A stretch of 61,652 bases of DNA, from positions 1-61,652 of the forward strand of contig CATPBP010000058.1 of the NCBI GenBank assembly GCA_955652675.1, given 5' to 3'. The stretch is from Candidatus Dormiibacterota bacterium (GTDB lineage Bacteria > Chloroflexota > Dormibacteria > Dormibacterales > Dormibacteraceae). The translations under genes were made by a program, and so were the position numbers. This document shows, piece after piece, positions 47,658 through 57,164 of the stretch. Positions within the stretch are counted from its first letter, which is position 1. Each line of letters begins with the position of its first letter. The notes beneath the pieces were generated by a model. That model had not been told where the DNA came from and did no database searches. It saw nothing but the letters and a program-made list of their open reading frames with translations.

Positions 47658-48958
47658 GTCACCTTTACTCCCAGGTTCAGCCGCTCGAATGCGAGATCGA
47701 CGTGGAGCAGGAAATCGCTCGGGTCGAAGATGGCCTCCAGCCGCTCTCCGATCCGCTTTTGGACCTCGGGCTGGGCTTCGAGGTTGGACCGGAAGCCACC
47801 CTCCCCGTCCAGCGCCCGCAGCGCGGCCGATTGCACGATCCGGTAGGCGTCCTCCCGCGACATCCCGCTCTCGACCAACGCCAGCAGCGCCCGCTGGGAG
47901 TAGACGACACCTCCTCCCAGCTCCAGGTTGCGGGACATCCGGTCCGCTCGCACCTCCAGACCGGCCAGCACCTCGGTGAGCTGCTGGGCCACGAAGTCGG
48001 CTACGCAGCACGCATCGGGGAAGATCACGCGCTCTGCCGAGCTGTGGCTGATGTCGCGCTCGTGCCAGAGGGCGACGTTTTCCAGCGCGGCGCCCGCGTA
48101 ACCTCGCACCACCCGCGCCAGGCCGCAGATGCGCTCGGTGAGGACAGGGTTGCGCTTGTGGGGCATGGCGGAGGACCCTTTCTGCTCGGCACCGAAAGGC
48201 TCGAAGGCCTCCCCCACCTCGGAGCGCTGCAGGTGGCGGATCTCGAGCGCAATTCGCTCGACCGACCCCGCCAGCAGCGCCAGAGCATTCATGAAAGAGG
48301 CGTGACGATCTCGCGACACCACCTGGGTGCTGACCTGGTCCACCTCCAGGCCGAGGCGCTCACAGACGAAGGCCTCAACCCGGGGGTCGATCGTGGCGTG
48401 GGTGCCGACGGCGCCGCTCAACTTGCCTACGGAGACCTCCCGGGTGGCCGAATCCAGGCGCTGGATCGCTCTGTCGAGCTCGGCGACCCAGCCGGCGACC
48501 TTGAAGCCGAAGGTGATCGGCTCGGCATGGATGCCATGGGTGCGACCCACCATCAAGGTGCGCCGGTGGCGCACGGCCAGCTCGGCGGCCACCAGGCGCA
48601 GCGCCCGGAGGTCCTCGAGGATGGCCTCCCCGCTCTCCTTGAGCTGCAGCGCGAAGCTGGTGTCGACGACGTCCGAGCTGGTCAGCCCGAGGTGCAGGAA
48701 GCGCGCTTCGGGCTGGCCGACGCTCTCACCGACCACAGTGAGGAATGCGATGACGTCGTGCCCGACCCTGGCCTCGACCTCTTTGACGCGGTCGAGATCG
48801 AAGCTTGCGGCGCGGATTCGGGGAAGCGCCTCCGAAGGTATGCGGCCGATGGCCGCCCAGCCCTCGCAGGCAAGGATCTCGACCCGCAGCCAGAGCTCGA
48901 AGCGATGGCGGTCAGACCAGATCTCGCGAATGCGCGGTGGCGAGTAGCGCTCGATCAA
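47654..48958 (-). CDS. purB: Adenylosuccinate lyase
   Basis: The 434-residue fumarase-family enzyme cleaves SAICAR and adenylosuccinate. It starts IERYSPPRIREIWSD and has GLTSSDVVDTSFALQLKESG, RTHGIHAEPITFG, and the signature GSSAMPHKRNP. The TTG at 48958 gives the family N-terminus; a GTG at 49033 would lie upstream of the TATAAT box and is rejected. It is the first gene of the nine-gene purine operon. Confidence 0.95.
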   Translation of the reverse strand: MIERYSPPRIREIWSDRHRFELWLRVEILACEGWAAIGRIPSEALPRIRAASFDLDRVKEVEARVGHDVIAFLTVVGESVGQPEARFLHLGLTSSDVVDTSFALQLKESGEAILEDLRALRLVAAELAVRHRRTLMVGRTHGIHAEPITFGFKVAGWVAELDRAIQRLDSATREVSVGKLSGAVGTHATIDPRVEAFVCERLGLEVDQVSTQVVSRDRHASFMNALALLAGSVERIALEIRHLQRSEVGEAFEPFGAEQKGSSAMPHKRNPVLTERICGLARVVRGYAGAALENVALWHERDISHSSAERVIFPDACCVADFVAQQLTEVLAGLEVRADRMSRNLELGGGVVYSQRALLALVESGMSREDAYRIVQSAALRALDGEGGFRSNLEAQPEVQKRIGERLEAIFDPSDFLLHVDLAFERLNLGVKVT

Positions 48959-49007
48959 AGATTCCAGAAGCTCGGGGGCACCTGAGGGGTGGACACGAGA
49001 CGAACCG

Positions 49008-49013
49008 ATTATA
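49008..49013 (-). promoter_or_regulatory. -10 element (TATAAT) of the purine operon
   Basis: A perfect consensus TATAAT on the minus strand predicts transcription from about 49001 and a leader of about 43 nt before the purB TTG. No clear -35 box is visible 17 nt upstream. Confidence 0.6.
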
Positions 49014-49042
49014 GGGGAGAGAGGTGTGCCCACATATTGCGT

Positions 49043-49061
49043 TGGCTACGACAAGTAGCCA
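49043..49061. promoter_or_regulatory. Inverted repeat TGGCTAC-N5-GTAGCCA, candidate operator
   Basis: A perfect 7-bp inverted repeat lies about 30 nt upstream of the purB -10 and in the 224-nt divergent gap to the sigma-factor gene, positioned to act on the -35 region of the purine promoter. Confidence 0.45.
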
Positions 49062-49182
49062 CAACATGTCGATTTCAGGTTCTAGATGCGTTCGGAGACC
49101 CAGAGGATAAGCTGAGCGCAGATGAGCCCCACTCGTAACCAGTCATGCGCTGCGGCCGTTTGATCAGCCGAAGGAAGGGGAG

Positions 49183-49752
49183 TTGAGCTCTCCGCCGAGC
49201 CGCGAAGACGAGAAGGAACTCGTCGAACGGGCGAAGCGGGATCCGGCGGCGTTCGGGGAGCTCTACGACCGTCACTTCCTGCAGATATATCGGTTTGTGT
49301 ATTCGAGGGTACGTGATCAAACGGTGGCGGAGGATGTCACTTCGGAGGTCTTCGTGAAGGCGCTCAGAAGCATCGGTCGCTATCAGGACACCGGCCGGCC
49401 CTTCTCGGCCTGGCTGTACCAGATCTCCGTAAACGCGGTCCACGACCGCTACCGCGCGGCGCGGACCTTCGAAAACATAGAAGAGCAGCGAGACCTGGCC
49501 ACCGCCGGCCCCGGGCTGGAGGATCTGGCCGCGCAGCGAGACGAGCTGCGCCGGATCTGGTCGATGGTCGAGACGCTGCCCAAGCAACAGCGTATGGCCA
49601 TGGTGCTCAAGTTCCAGGAAGACATGAAGATCGAGGACATCGCGGCGGTGATGGGCAAGACGCCCGGGGCGGTGAAGCTGCTCATCCACCGCGGCGTGTC
49701 GAAGGTCCGCGACTCGGTCGGTCAGCCCGCTCCGGAGGCGGAGGCGGAATGA
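49183..49752 (+). CDS. ECF-type RNA polymerase sigma factor
   Basis: The 189-residue protein has sigma region 2 (DPAAFGELYDRHFLQIYRFV, then AEDVTSEVFVKAL and the RPFSAWLYQISVN segment) and region 4 (LPKQQRMAMVLKFQEDMKIE, DIAAVMGKTPGAVKLLIHRG). It directs RNA polymerase to stress or envelope promoters. The TTG start at 49183 is supported by AAGGAAGGGGAG directly upstream. Its end overlaps the next gene by ATGA, making a coupled sigma/anti-sigma pair. Confidence 0.9.
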   Translation: MSSPPSREDEKELVERAKRDPAAFGELYDRHFLQIYRFVYSRVRDQTVAEDVTSEVFVKALRSIGRYQDTGRPFSAWLYQISVNAVHDRYRAARTFENIEEQRDLATAGPGLEDLAAQRDELRRIWSMVETLPKQQRMAMVLKFQEDMKIEDIAAVMGKTPGAVKLLIHRGVSKVRDSVGQPAPEAEAE

Positions 49753-51785
49753 AGTTCGACAACGAACACGATCCCGAGATCGACGAGCTCTTCAAGGAGC
49801 CGGAGCTGCGCGACCTGGCGCAGGTGCTCCGCTCGGTCGCCCACGAGCCCGTGGACCCGGACCCGGCCTTCAGGGCCTCGCTCCGGCGCCGGCTCATGAG
49901 CGACGCCTGGGATCAGATGCGGCCGCGCACCCCCTGGTATCGCCGCATCTGGGCGCCAAGTGCGCCCAGGCGGCCGTTTTTCACCGGCCCCATGATGGCC
50001 GGGCTGGCAGGCGCGGTCGGCGTCTGCCTCCTGGCCTTCGCCGTCCTCACGATGGTGTTCAGCCAGTCCGGGACGACCACCCAGGTCCAGGCCACGAGCC
50101 CGCTGCAGGACGCCCAGGCCGTCGGCCTCAAGGAGCCGATCGTCATCAACTTCAGCCACCAGGTCGACCCCAACGCGGTGCAGGTCCAGATCCAACCCGC
50201 CACCCAGGCCAAGTACGACTGGCAGGGCAGCACGCTCAAGATCACGCCGGTCAACAACCTTGCTCCGAACACGCAGTACCAGGTCACCGTCGCCCCCTCC
50301 ACCAAGGCGCCCAATCAGGCCGTCGCACCCAAGAAGGTCACCTTCGTGACGACCGCGCCTCCCCCCACGCCCACCCCCGCGCCGACTGTCAAGCCCACAC
50401 CGAGCGGCACGCCGCAGCCGGTGAGCAACCAGCGCCAGCTGGCGCCCTCAGGCTCGGTGGCGCCGAGCTGGTCCGGGGACGGCAGCAAGCTCTACGTGGT
50501 CAGCCCTGCCGGCCAGCTCGCGGCGGTGCCCACGGCGGGCGGCGATGCCCAGCAGGTCCAGCCCAATGGCGTCACCAACGTGGTGGCCGGCCCTGCCGGT
50601 CCCGCCTACGTGAGGGGCGGGCTGGTCGTCTACGGCCAGGTCGCGGTCCCCGGTCTGCAGCCGATCGCGCTCGGCTTCCGTGGCGGCAACCTGGCGATCG
50701 CGGTCGCCGACTCCGTGGTCTCGCCCGACGGGTCCAAGGTGAGCGGCTTCAGCGAGCCTGCCACGGCGGCTGACTTCTCCCCCGGCGGTGACCGGCTCGC
50801 CTACCTGGGCGCCTCGGGCCTGCACATCGTCGACCTGACGACGCAGTCCGACAAGCTGATCGGGCCGGCCGCAGGGCTGGGTGACTGGTCGGCCGACGGA
50901 CACCGTTATGCGTATCCGACGGATTCGACGGTTGCCTTGACTGACGGATCCACCACCAGGTCGCTGGGCAGCGTCTCCGGAGTGAGCAGCGTCTCCTGGT
51001 CGCACACGGCCGACCTGCTGCTTCTGGGCGGCGGCTCGTCGCTCTCGGTTCTCAGTCCGGACGGCAGTGAGGGGCCCCGCAAGGTCGCCGACGGCGCCTT
51101 CGCGCAGGCATCGTGGTCTCCCGCAGGGTTGACCTTCTCCTATGTCCGGGCCGGCGCCGTCTGGCTGGCGCAGCTCAACCTGAACCGGCCGACCGTGACC
51201 CAGAGCGTGGACGACGCCGTCAACGGCTTCTTGACCGCGCGCAAGGCGCAGGAGAGCGGGCAGGCTTCGAGCTACCTGGACAGCTCGGGCAAAGCAGCCT
51301 TCGCCAACCTCAAGCTGGTCTACCCGGACTCACCTCAGCTCTCCCGCTACTACGTGATCTTTTCCCAAGGCAACGAGGCTGTGGTGCGCCTGGTCCTGAA
51401 GCAGGACGGCGTGGAGACGGCACTGGTGGACGAGACTCTGGCCCTGGTGACCGACCAGTCGACGGGGAGGGTCCTGGTGCATGGCGTCACCGAGGCGCCG
51501 GCCCGCCCCATCGGTAAGGGACCGGAGGTGCTGAGGGTCTCAGTTCAGAGCAACCAGCTTCGGGTGGCCTTCGACTCCGACCTCGACCCCAACTCGACCG
51601 CGGCGGGCGTGACCCTGAAGGGCGCCGACGTCACCTCCTCGTACGACCTGGGCGCGCGCACGGTGATCCTGACGGCGGCGGCGGGGTTGAACCCCAGCAC
51701 TGCCTACAAGCTCGTGGTAAGCCCGAGCCTCAAAGACGTCAACCAGCGCCCCGCCACGGCCTTCCAGATTGACATAGGGGCCTGA
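49749..51785 (+). CDS. Membrane-bound anti-sigma-like protein with extracellular Ig-like domains and beta-propeller
   Basis: The 678-residue protein has an acidic cytoplasmic region of about 60 residues, one membrane segment (about 81-104, MMAGLAGAVGVCLLAFAVLT), a first SbsA-type Ig-like domain (about 112-208), a Pro/Thr linker, a TolB/WD40-like propeller (about 235-490, repeats with SGDGSKLYVVS, SPGGDRLAYLG, SADGHRYAY, SPAGLTFSYV), a globular region and a second SbsA Ig-like domain (about 590-678). The short cytoplasmic part has no clear ZAS zinc motif (no HxxxCxxC). Coupling to the sigma gene implies that the outside part senses an envelope or polymer signal. Confidence 0.75.
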   Translation: MKFDNEHDPEIDELFKEPELRDLAQVLRSVAHEPVDPDPAFRASLRRRLMSDAWDQMRPRTPWYRRIWAPSAPRRPFFTGPMMAGLAGAVGVCLLAFAVLTMVFSQSGTTTQVQATSPLQDAQAVGLKEPIVINFSHQVDPNAVQVQIQPATQAKYDWQGSTLKITPVNNLAPNTQYQVTVAPSTKAPNQAVAPKKVTFVTTAPPPTPTPAPTVKPTPSGTPQPVSNQRQLAPSGSVAPSWSGDGSKLYVVSPAGQLAAVPTAGGDAQQVQPNGVTNVVAGPAGPAYVRGGLVVYGQVAVPGLQPIALGFRGGNLAIAVADSVVSPDGSKVSGFSEPATAADFSPGGDRLAYLGASGLHIVDLTTQSDKLIGPAAGLGDWSADGHRYAYPTDSTVALTDGSTTRSLGSVSGVSSVSWSHTADLLLLGGGSSLSVLSPDGSEGPRKVADGAFAQASWSPAGLTFSYVRAGAVWLAQLNLNRPTVTQSVDDAVNGFLTARKAQESGQASSYLDSSGKAAFANLKLVYPDSPQLSRYYVIFSQGNEAVVRLVLKQDGVETALVDETLALVTDQSTGRVLVHGVTEAPARPIGKGPEVLRVSVQSNQLRVAFDSDLDPNSTAAGVTLKGADVTSSYDLGARTVILTAAAGLNPSTAYKLVVSPSLKDVNQRPATAFQIDIGA

Positions 51786-51791
51786 GGGGCC

Positions 51792-52961
51792 TCAGTCGAG
51801 CAGCGACCTGTAGAGCTGGACCGTGCGGTCGGCGATGACCGGCCAGGTGAAGAGCTCGAGCACCCGCCTCCGGCCCGCCTTTCCCATCCGTTCGGCCAGG
51901 GCCGGGTCGTCGAGCAGGCGTCCGATCCGGTCCGCCAGGCCCTGGGCGAACGCCTCCCTCTCACCCTCCCTGTAATCGACCAGGAAGCCGGTCTCCCCCT
52001 CCACCACGACCTCGGGGATGCCCCCCACGCGGGAGGCTACGACGGCTGTCTCGCAGGCCATCGCCTCCAGGTTGACCAGCCCGAACGGCTCGTAGATCGA
52101 AGGGCAGACGAAGGTTCCGGCGCCAGTCAGCAGGTGGATCACCTCTTGCCGGGGCAGGATGCCCTCGATCCAGACCAGCCGCCCGTGCCGCTCGCGGACC
52201 TTGGCCGCCAGGCCCTGCACCTCGGCAGCCAGCTCAGGGGTGTCGGCCGCGCCGGCGCAGATGACCAGCTGGTGGCGCGGGTCGAGCAGGAGCGCCGCCT
52301 CCAGCAGGTGAGCCAGGCCTTTCTGGCGAGTCACCCGGCCGACGAAGATGGCGTAGGGCACGTCGGGGTCGACCCCGTGGCGTCGGAGCGTCTCCTCCGA
52401 CCGCTCTGGGCGGTACACGGAGGCGTCGATGCCGTTGTAGATGACGTGGATGCGGGCCGGATCGATCTTGGGGTAGGAAGCGATGATGTCCCCCCGCATG
52501 CCCTCCGATACCGCGATCACGGCATCCGCCCCCAGAAGACCGGTCTCCTCGCAGTAGCAGGAGACCGCGTACCCTCCCCCCAGCTGCTCCGCCTTCCAGG
52601 GCCGCAGCGGCTCCAGGGAGTGGGTGGTCACGACGTGCGGCACGCCCCAGGTGAGCTTGGACAGGTGGCCGGCCAGATTGACGTACCAGGTGTGGCTGTG
52701 CACCAGGTCGACGCCCTTGATCCCCGCGACCATGGCCAGGTCGATGGAGAGCGCCTGGAGCACTGCGGCCTCCGGCTTCGGCTCGATCAGCTCATCCCAC
52801 GGCTGGTGAGCGAAGACGTCCGGTTCGTTCCGGGCCTTTCCCCAGCAGTGAACGGTGAGGTCGACGCGGCTGCGCAGCTCGGCGGCCAGGTATTCGACGT
52901 GGACCCCGGCGCCGCCGTAGACCTCGGGCGGATACTCGCGGGTCAGCAGGCCAATCTTCAC
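51792..52961 (-). CDS. glgM: Alpha-maltose-1-phosphate synthase (GT4, GlgM-type glycogen synthase)
   Basis: The 389-residue GT4 glycosyltransferase resembles mycobacterial GlgM (formerly GlgA). It opens [20 protein letters not shown] and has [51 protein letters not shown] and the donor-site [20 protein letters not shown]. GlgM joins ADP-glucose and glucose 1-phosphate to maltose 1-phosphate for the GlgE route of alpha-glucan synthesis. GTG 52961 is 10 nt after the glgC stop; the upstream extension is not conserved. GlgA-like activity on glycogen itself remains possible. Confidence 0.88.
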   Translation of the reverse strand: MKIGLLTREYPPEVYGGAGVHVEYLAAELRSRVDLTVHCWGKARNEPDVFAHQPWDELIEPKPEAAVLQALSIDLAMVAGIKGVDLVHSHTWYVNLAGHLSKLTWGVPHVVTTHSLEPLRPWKAEQLGGGYAVSCYCEETGLLGADAVIAVSEGMRGDIIASYPKIDPARIHVIYNGIDASVYRPERSEETLRRHGVDPDVPYAIFVGRVTRQKGLAHLLEAALLLDPRHQLVICAGAADTPELAAEVQGLAAKVRERHGRLVWIEGILPRQEVIHLLTGAGTFVCPSIYEPFGLVNLEAMACETAVVASRVGGIPEVVVEGETGFLVDYREGEREAFAQGLADRIGRLLDDPALAERMGKAGRRRVLELFTWPVIADRTVQLYRSLLD

Positions 52962-52971
52962 GGGCGCATCA

Positions 52972-54222
52972 CTAGTCCGGCCTGATCGGCTGGCCTTTCC
53001 CGATCGCCACGATGCCGCGTCCGGAGAGCTGGAAGCGGCGCCCATCGCGCTCGTGATCGACGCCCAGCTGCACCCCCGGCGGCACCACGACGTTCTTGTC
53101 CACGATCGCCCGCCGCACGACCGCGCCGGACCTCACGTCGACCCCGTCCATGAGGACGCAATCCTCGACCACGGCGCCCTCGCGGATGGTCACCCCGGGC
53201 GAGAGCACGGAGCGGCGCACGGTGCCGCCGGAGACGATGACGCCGGAGCTCACCAGCGAGTCGAGGGCCTGCCCGCGCCTGCCCTCCTCGTCGAGGACGA
53301 ACTTGGCCGGCGGCAGCGGCTGGTGGTAGCTGTAGATCGGCCACTCGCTGTTGTAGAGGTTGAAGATGGGGTCGACAGCGATCAGGTCCATGCTGGCCTC
53401 GTAGTAAGAGTCAAGGTCACCGACGTCGCGCCAGTAGGCGTGCTCGGGCGCGGTCGTGCCCGGCACCTCGTTGGCTGCGAAGTCGTAGACGGTGGCCTCG
53501 CCGTCTCCCACGAACATGGGCACGATGCTGCCGCCCAGGTCGTGCTTGCTGCCCGGATCCTCCGAGTCCCTGGTCACCGCCTCGACCAGCGCAGCGGTAG
53601 AGAAGACGTAGATGCCCATGGAGGCGAAGGCCAGGTGGGCCTGTCCCGGCAGCGAAGCCGGCTCAGCCGGCTTCTCCTTAAAGGAGCGCACCCTGCCCGC
53701 CTCATCGGCCTCGATGATGCCGAAGGCCCGCGCCTGCTCGATCGGGACCGGGATGCCGGCCAGCGTCAGGGCGGCCCCCTGGGCGACGTGGTGGTCGATC
53801 ATCTGCCGGGGGTCCATTCGGTAGATGTGGTCGGCGCCGACGACGCAGATGTAGTCGGGCTGCTCATCGTAGACCAGGTTGAGATTCTGGTAGATGGCGT
53901 CGGCTGAGCCCTGGAACCAGCGCGGTCCGAGGCGCATCTGGGCGGGCGAGGTGGCGACGTAGTTGCCCAGCATCGGGTTCAAGCGCCACATCTGGGCGAT
54001 GTGGCGGTCGAGGCTGTGGCTCTTGTACTGCGTCAGCACGACGATCTTGCGGATGCCGCCGTTGACCAGGTTGGAGAGGGCGAAGTCGATCAGCCGGTAG
54101 GTGCCGCCGAAGGGCACGGCCGGCTTGGCCCGATCGGCCGTGAGGGGCTGCAGGCGCGTCCCCTGGCCCCCGGCCAGAACCATCGCCATGAGATGAATCT
54201 CGTCCCTCCTGAGCAACCCCAT
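52972..54222 (-). CDS. glgC: Glucose-1-phosphate adenylyltransferase
   Basis: The 416-residue enzyme makes ADP-glucose. It has the nucleotidyltransferase motif [87 protein letters not shown] and a left-handed beta-helix C-terminus (ISGG-like [20 protein letters not shown]). ATG 54222 is preferred to GTG 54246 because a TACCCT -10 box (54236-54241) lies between them. glgC and glgM form an operon. Confidence 0.93.
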   Translation of the reverse strand: MGLLRRDEIHLMAMVLAGGQGTRLQPLTADRAKPAVPFGGTYRLIDFALSNLVNGGIRKIVVLTQYKSHSLDRHIAQMWRLNPMLGNYVATSPAQMRLGPRWFQGSADAIYQNLNLVYDEQPDYICVVGADHIYRMDPRQMIDHHVAQGAALTLAGIPVPIEQARAFGIIEADEAGRVRSFKEKPAEPASLPGQAHLAFASMGIYVFSTAALVEAVTRDSEDPGSKHDLGGSIVPMFVGDGEATVYDFAANEVPGTTAPEHAYWRDVGDLDSYYEASMDLIAVDPIFNLYNSEWPIYSYHQPLPPAKFVLDEEGRRGQALDSLVSSGVIVSGGTVRRSVLSPGVTIREGAVVEDCVLMDGVDVRSGAVVRRAIVDKNVVVPPGVQLGVDHERDGRRFQLSGRGIVAIGKGQPIRPD

Positions 54223-54286
54223 ATCGCCCGGCATAAGGGTAAGCACTTCCCTCGGCCCTTGCGGGAAGAGTTCGGGAGAGAGTTGT

Positions 54287-54844
54287 TTAGAGCTTGCCGA
54301 GGGCGCGGGCGGCGCGGACCAGGGCGGCTATGGTGCCGGCGTGCTCGATGGTGCCCGCCAGCGCCGCCTCGAGGGCCTCGTCCAGGGGCAGCTCGCGCAG
54401 GATCATGTCCCGCTCGTAGCGCTCGGGCGCCCGCTGGACCCGGCTCAGCCTGCCCGCGAGGAAATGGTGCTGGCGGCCGGTTATCAGCGCCGAGCCCCTG
54501 GTGACACCCAGCGGTCTCCACTCCTCCGCGACCAGGCCGGCCTCCTCCGTCAACTCCCGCTGCGCGCCGGCCAGTGGGTCTTCACCGGGCTCCAGCGTCC
54601 CTGCCGGCACCTCCCAGGCTGTCTCGTTCCAGGCGTGCCGCCACTGACGCACCAGCACCGTGCCGCCCCGGGAATCCACCGGGACGACGAAGACGGAGTC
54701 AGGGCTCTCAACGACGCGGTATTCCGCCTCCTCCCCGTCGGGCCAGCGCACGGTGTCGCAGCGCAGAGCGATCGACGCCCGGCGTGCCAGCTCCTCGCTG
54801 CCCACGACCTGGAACGGCGGCTGCGGGTCCTGCTCCAGGGTCAT
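54287..54844 (-). CDS. NUDIX hydrolase, ADP-ribose/sugar-nucleotide pyrophosphatase-like
   Basis: The 185-residue protein has [20 protein letters not shown], in which AGTLEPGE leads into the NUDIX box ([23 protein letters not shown]), and a [19 protein letters not shown] segment as in ADP-ribose pyrophosphatases. ADP-ribose or ADP-glucose hydrolysis would fit its place next to glgC, but this is inference. It starts 16 nt after the biotin carboxylase stop and belongs to that transcription unit. Confidence 0.85.
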   Translation of the reverse strand: MTLEQDPQPPFQVVGSEELARRASIALRCDTVRWPDGEEAEYRVVESPDSVFVVPVDSRGGTVLVRQWRHAWNETAWEVPAGTLEPGEDPLAGAQRELTEEAGLVAEEWRPLGVTRGSALITGRQHHFLAGRLSRVQRAPERYERDMILRELPLDEALEAALAGTIEHAGTIAALVRAARALGKL

Positions 54845-54860
54845 TTCCCGGCAAGCCGGA

Positions 54861-56333
54861 TCAAGAGGCCGAGCCGCCGGACCCCACCACCGCCGCTACC
54901 GCCGCGGCGGCGGCCGCCACGTGTCGTGGGTCGGCGCCGTAGTCCATGGGCGAGGTCTGGCCCAGGAACTCCGTCATCTTCTCCAGCAGATCCGGATGGT
55001 CCTCGATGAAACGGGTGGTCAAGCGGCCCGCTTTGAAGTCCGGGCTCTCCAGGATGGCCCTGTGGTAGGGGATCGTGGTCGCCGGACCAGCCAGCACGAA
55101 CTCGCGCAGCGCCCGCCGGGCTCGGGCGATCGCCTCCGCGCGATCCGCGCCGTGCACGATCAGCTTGGCGACCAGCGAGTCGTAGTTGGGGGGCACCTCG
55201 GAGCCGGGTCCGAAGCCGGAGTCGACCCGCACCCCCGGGCCGCCCGGCGCCACCCAGCGGGTGATCCGGCGCGGGTTGGGGATGAACTTTCGGGCGGGAT
55301 CCTCGGCGTTGATGCGCATCTCGATGGCGTGGCCCTGCCTCCTCACCTCCTCCTGGCTGAAGGAGAGCGGCAGCCCGCTGGCCACCCGGATCTGCTCTTT
55401 GACCAGGTCCACCCCGGTCACCTCCTCGGTGATCGGATGCTCGACCTGGAGGCGCGCGTTCACCTCCAGAAAGTAGAAGTCGCCCTTGCTGAAGATGAAC
55501 TCGACGGTGCCGGCATTGACGTAGCCGGCCGCGGCCACCGCTCGAATCGCCGCCTCACCCATTCGAGCCCGAATCTCCGGTGTCACGGCCGGGGAAGGGG
55601 TCTCCTCCATGATCTTCTGGTGCCGGCGCTGGATCGAGCACTCTCGCTCGCCGAGGTGCACCACGTTGCCGTGCTGGTCGGCGATCACCTGGATCTCGAC
55701 GTGCCTCGGCTCTCCAACGAACTTTTCGACGTAGACCGTGGGGTCGCCGAAAGCGGAGCGCGCCGCGTTGCGGGAGCTCTCGATCGCGGGGCCCAGCTCC
55801 GACTCCCGCTCGACCACCTTCATACCGATCCCGCCCCCGCCGCCCGAGGGCTTGACGATGACGGGGAAGCCGATGTCCCGTGCGGCCTGGGCCGCCGCCT
55901 CCGGGTCGTCCAGCGCGCCCGTGCCGGGGGTGACGGGGACGCCGTGCGATTCGGCCAGGGCGCGCGCCTCCAGCTTGGAACCCATCGCTCGCATCGCCGC
56001 CGCGGGCGGGCCGATGAAGGCGATGCCGACGGCGGCGCAGGCTTCGGGGAACTCGGGGCGCTCGGAGAGGAAGCCGTAGCCCGGATGTATCGCCTGCGCT
56101 CCGACGTCCCCGGCGAGCTTCACGATCTTCTCCAGCTGCAGGTAAGACTCGGCCGGCGCCGCCGGTCCTATGTGGTGCGCCTGGTCGGCGTAGCGAGCGT
56201 GAATCGCCTTGCTGTCGGCGTCCGAGTAGATGGCGACGGTCTCTATCCCGAGCTCCCGGCAGGCACGCATCACGCGGATTGCGATCTCGCCGCGGTTGGC
56301 CACCAGAACCTTCTTGAAGAGCTTCTGCTTCAT
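54861..56333 (-). CDS. pycA: Biotin carboxylase subunit (pyruvate carboxylase subunit A)
   Basis: The 490-residue ATP-grasp protein carboxylates biotin with bicarbonate and ATP. It has KVLVANRGEIAIRVMRACRE, IHPGYGFLSER, VIVKPSGGGGGIGMKVVERE, HVEIQVIADQHGNVVHLGER, ECSIQRRHQK and EVNARLQVEHPITE. Pairing with the carboxyltransferase-BCCP gene at 58022 (no other biotin-dependent partner is present here) makes a two-subunit pyruvate carboxylase the best reading; AccC of acetyl-CoA carboxylase is a near relative and cannot be excluded. The Ala-rich C-terminus (after about 470) is not conserved. Confidence 0.88.
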   Translation of the reverse strand: MKQKLFKKVLVANRGEIAIRVMRACRELGIETVAIYSDADSKAIHARYADQAHHIGPAAPAESYLQLEKIVKLAGDVGAQAIHPGYGFLSERPEFPEACAAVGIAFIGPPAAAMRAMGSKLEARALAESHGVPVTPGTGALDDPEAAAQAARDIGFPVIVKPSGGGGGIGMKVVERESELGPAIESSRNAARSAFGDPTVYVEKFVGEPRHVEIQVIADQHGNVVHLGERECSIQRRHQKIMEETPSPAVTPEIRARMGEAAIRAVAAAGYVNAGTVEFIFSKGDFYFLEVNARLQVEHPITEEVTGVDLVKEQIRVASGLPLSFSQEEVRRQGHAIEMRINAEDPARKFIPNPRRITRWVAPGGPGVRVDSGFGPGSEVPPNYDSLVAKLIVHGADRAEAIARARRALREFVLAGPATTIPYHRAILESPDFKAGRLTTRFIEDHPDLLEKMTEFLGQTSPMDYGADPRHVAAAAAAVAAVVGSGGSAS

Positions 56334-56410
56334 TGGTCTTGAACGCGCTACAGCGTATAGCCGGGCGCCCCCGGTCCGTTGCTACGCCCTTGGGGAATGA
56401 CCACTTGCCA

Positions 56411-56416
56411 TAGGCT
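56411..56416 (+). promoter_or_regulatory. -10 element (TAGGCT) of the tyrosine phosphatase gene
   Basis: TAGGCT ends 7 nt before the ATG at 56424 and selects this start over ATGs at 56379 and 56397. Confidence 0.45.
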
Positions 56417-56423
56417 TGGCTGG

Positions 56424-57164
56424 ATGGCAGGGGACCAAAACCTCGAGCAGCTCGTGGACCGCACGCTCAGCTGGGACGGTCTCTACAACGTACGGGACCT
56501 CGGCGGACATCCAACTCCCCAGGGGGCCACGAGGTTCGGGGCCGTGGTCCGGAGTGAGGGGCTCACACTCATAAGCGAGACCGGCCGCGCAGCGCTGCTC
56601 GACTATGGAATCCAGACCATTGTCGATCTCCGTTCGCCTCGCGAGGCCGGCGAGGAAGTCCACCCGCTGCGTTCCCTGCCCGGCTACCGCAGTCTCCCGC
56701 TTCTGGACGACCGGGCCATCGAGCACGTGGACGATATCCCGGACGTCGCGGACGCATATCGGTACATGGTGGACAGGCGCGCCGCGCAGATCGCCGAGAT
56801 CCTCCGGACGATGGCCGCCTCGCCGGCGCCGCAGCTCGTGCACTGCAGGGCCGGCAAGGATCGGACCGGCGTCGTGGTGGCACTCCTCCTCGCCAACGCC
56901 GGCGCGGACCGAGGCTCGATCGTGGCCGACTACGCGGTCAGCGACGAGGCCCTCACGCCGCTCTATGAGATCTGGGTGAGGGAGGCGGGCGAGGACGCCG
57001 GGCCGGCCCGCGAGCGCATGAGGCGGTACCCCTCCCGACCGGAGGCGATGGAGGCCCTCTTCGAGCACCTTGACACCAGTTACGGCGGCACCCGGCCCTA
57101 CCTTCACAGCAGCGGCCTGAGCGAGCCCGAGCTAGCCTCGCTCGCCAGCCTCCTCGCTCCCTGA
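56424..57164 (+). CDS. Tyrosine/serine protein phosphatase (Siw14/LipA-like PTP)
   Basis: The 246-residue protein has the pattern of bacterial PTPs of the Y_phosphatase3 group: NVRDLGGHPTPQG near the start, TIVDLRSPREAGEEV and the active-site loop VHCRAGKDRTGVVVALLLA (Cys-x5-Arg). It hydrolyses phosphotyrosine or phosphoinositides and is probably cytoplasmic. The ATG at 56424 follows TAGGCT by 7 nt. Its 3' end overlaps the convergent dehydrogenase-like gene by 33 nt. Confidence 0.85.
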   Translation: MAGDQNLEQLVDRTLSWDGLYNVRDLGGHPTPQGATRFGAVVRSEGLTLISETGRAALLDYGIQTIVDLRSPREAGEEVHPLRSLPGYRSLPLLDDRAIEHVDDIPDVADAYRYMVDRRAAQIAEILRTMAASPAPQLVHCRAGKDRTGVVVALLLANAGADRGSIVADYAVSDEALTPLYEIWVREAGEDAGPARERMRRYPSRPEAMEALFEHLDTSYGGTRPYLHSSGLSEPELASLASLLAP

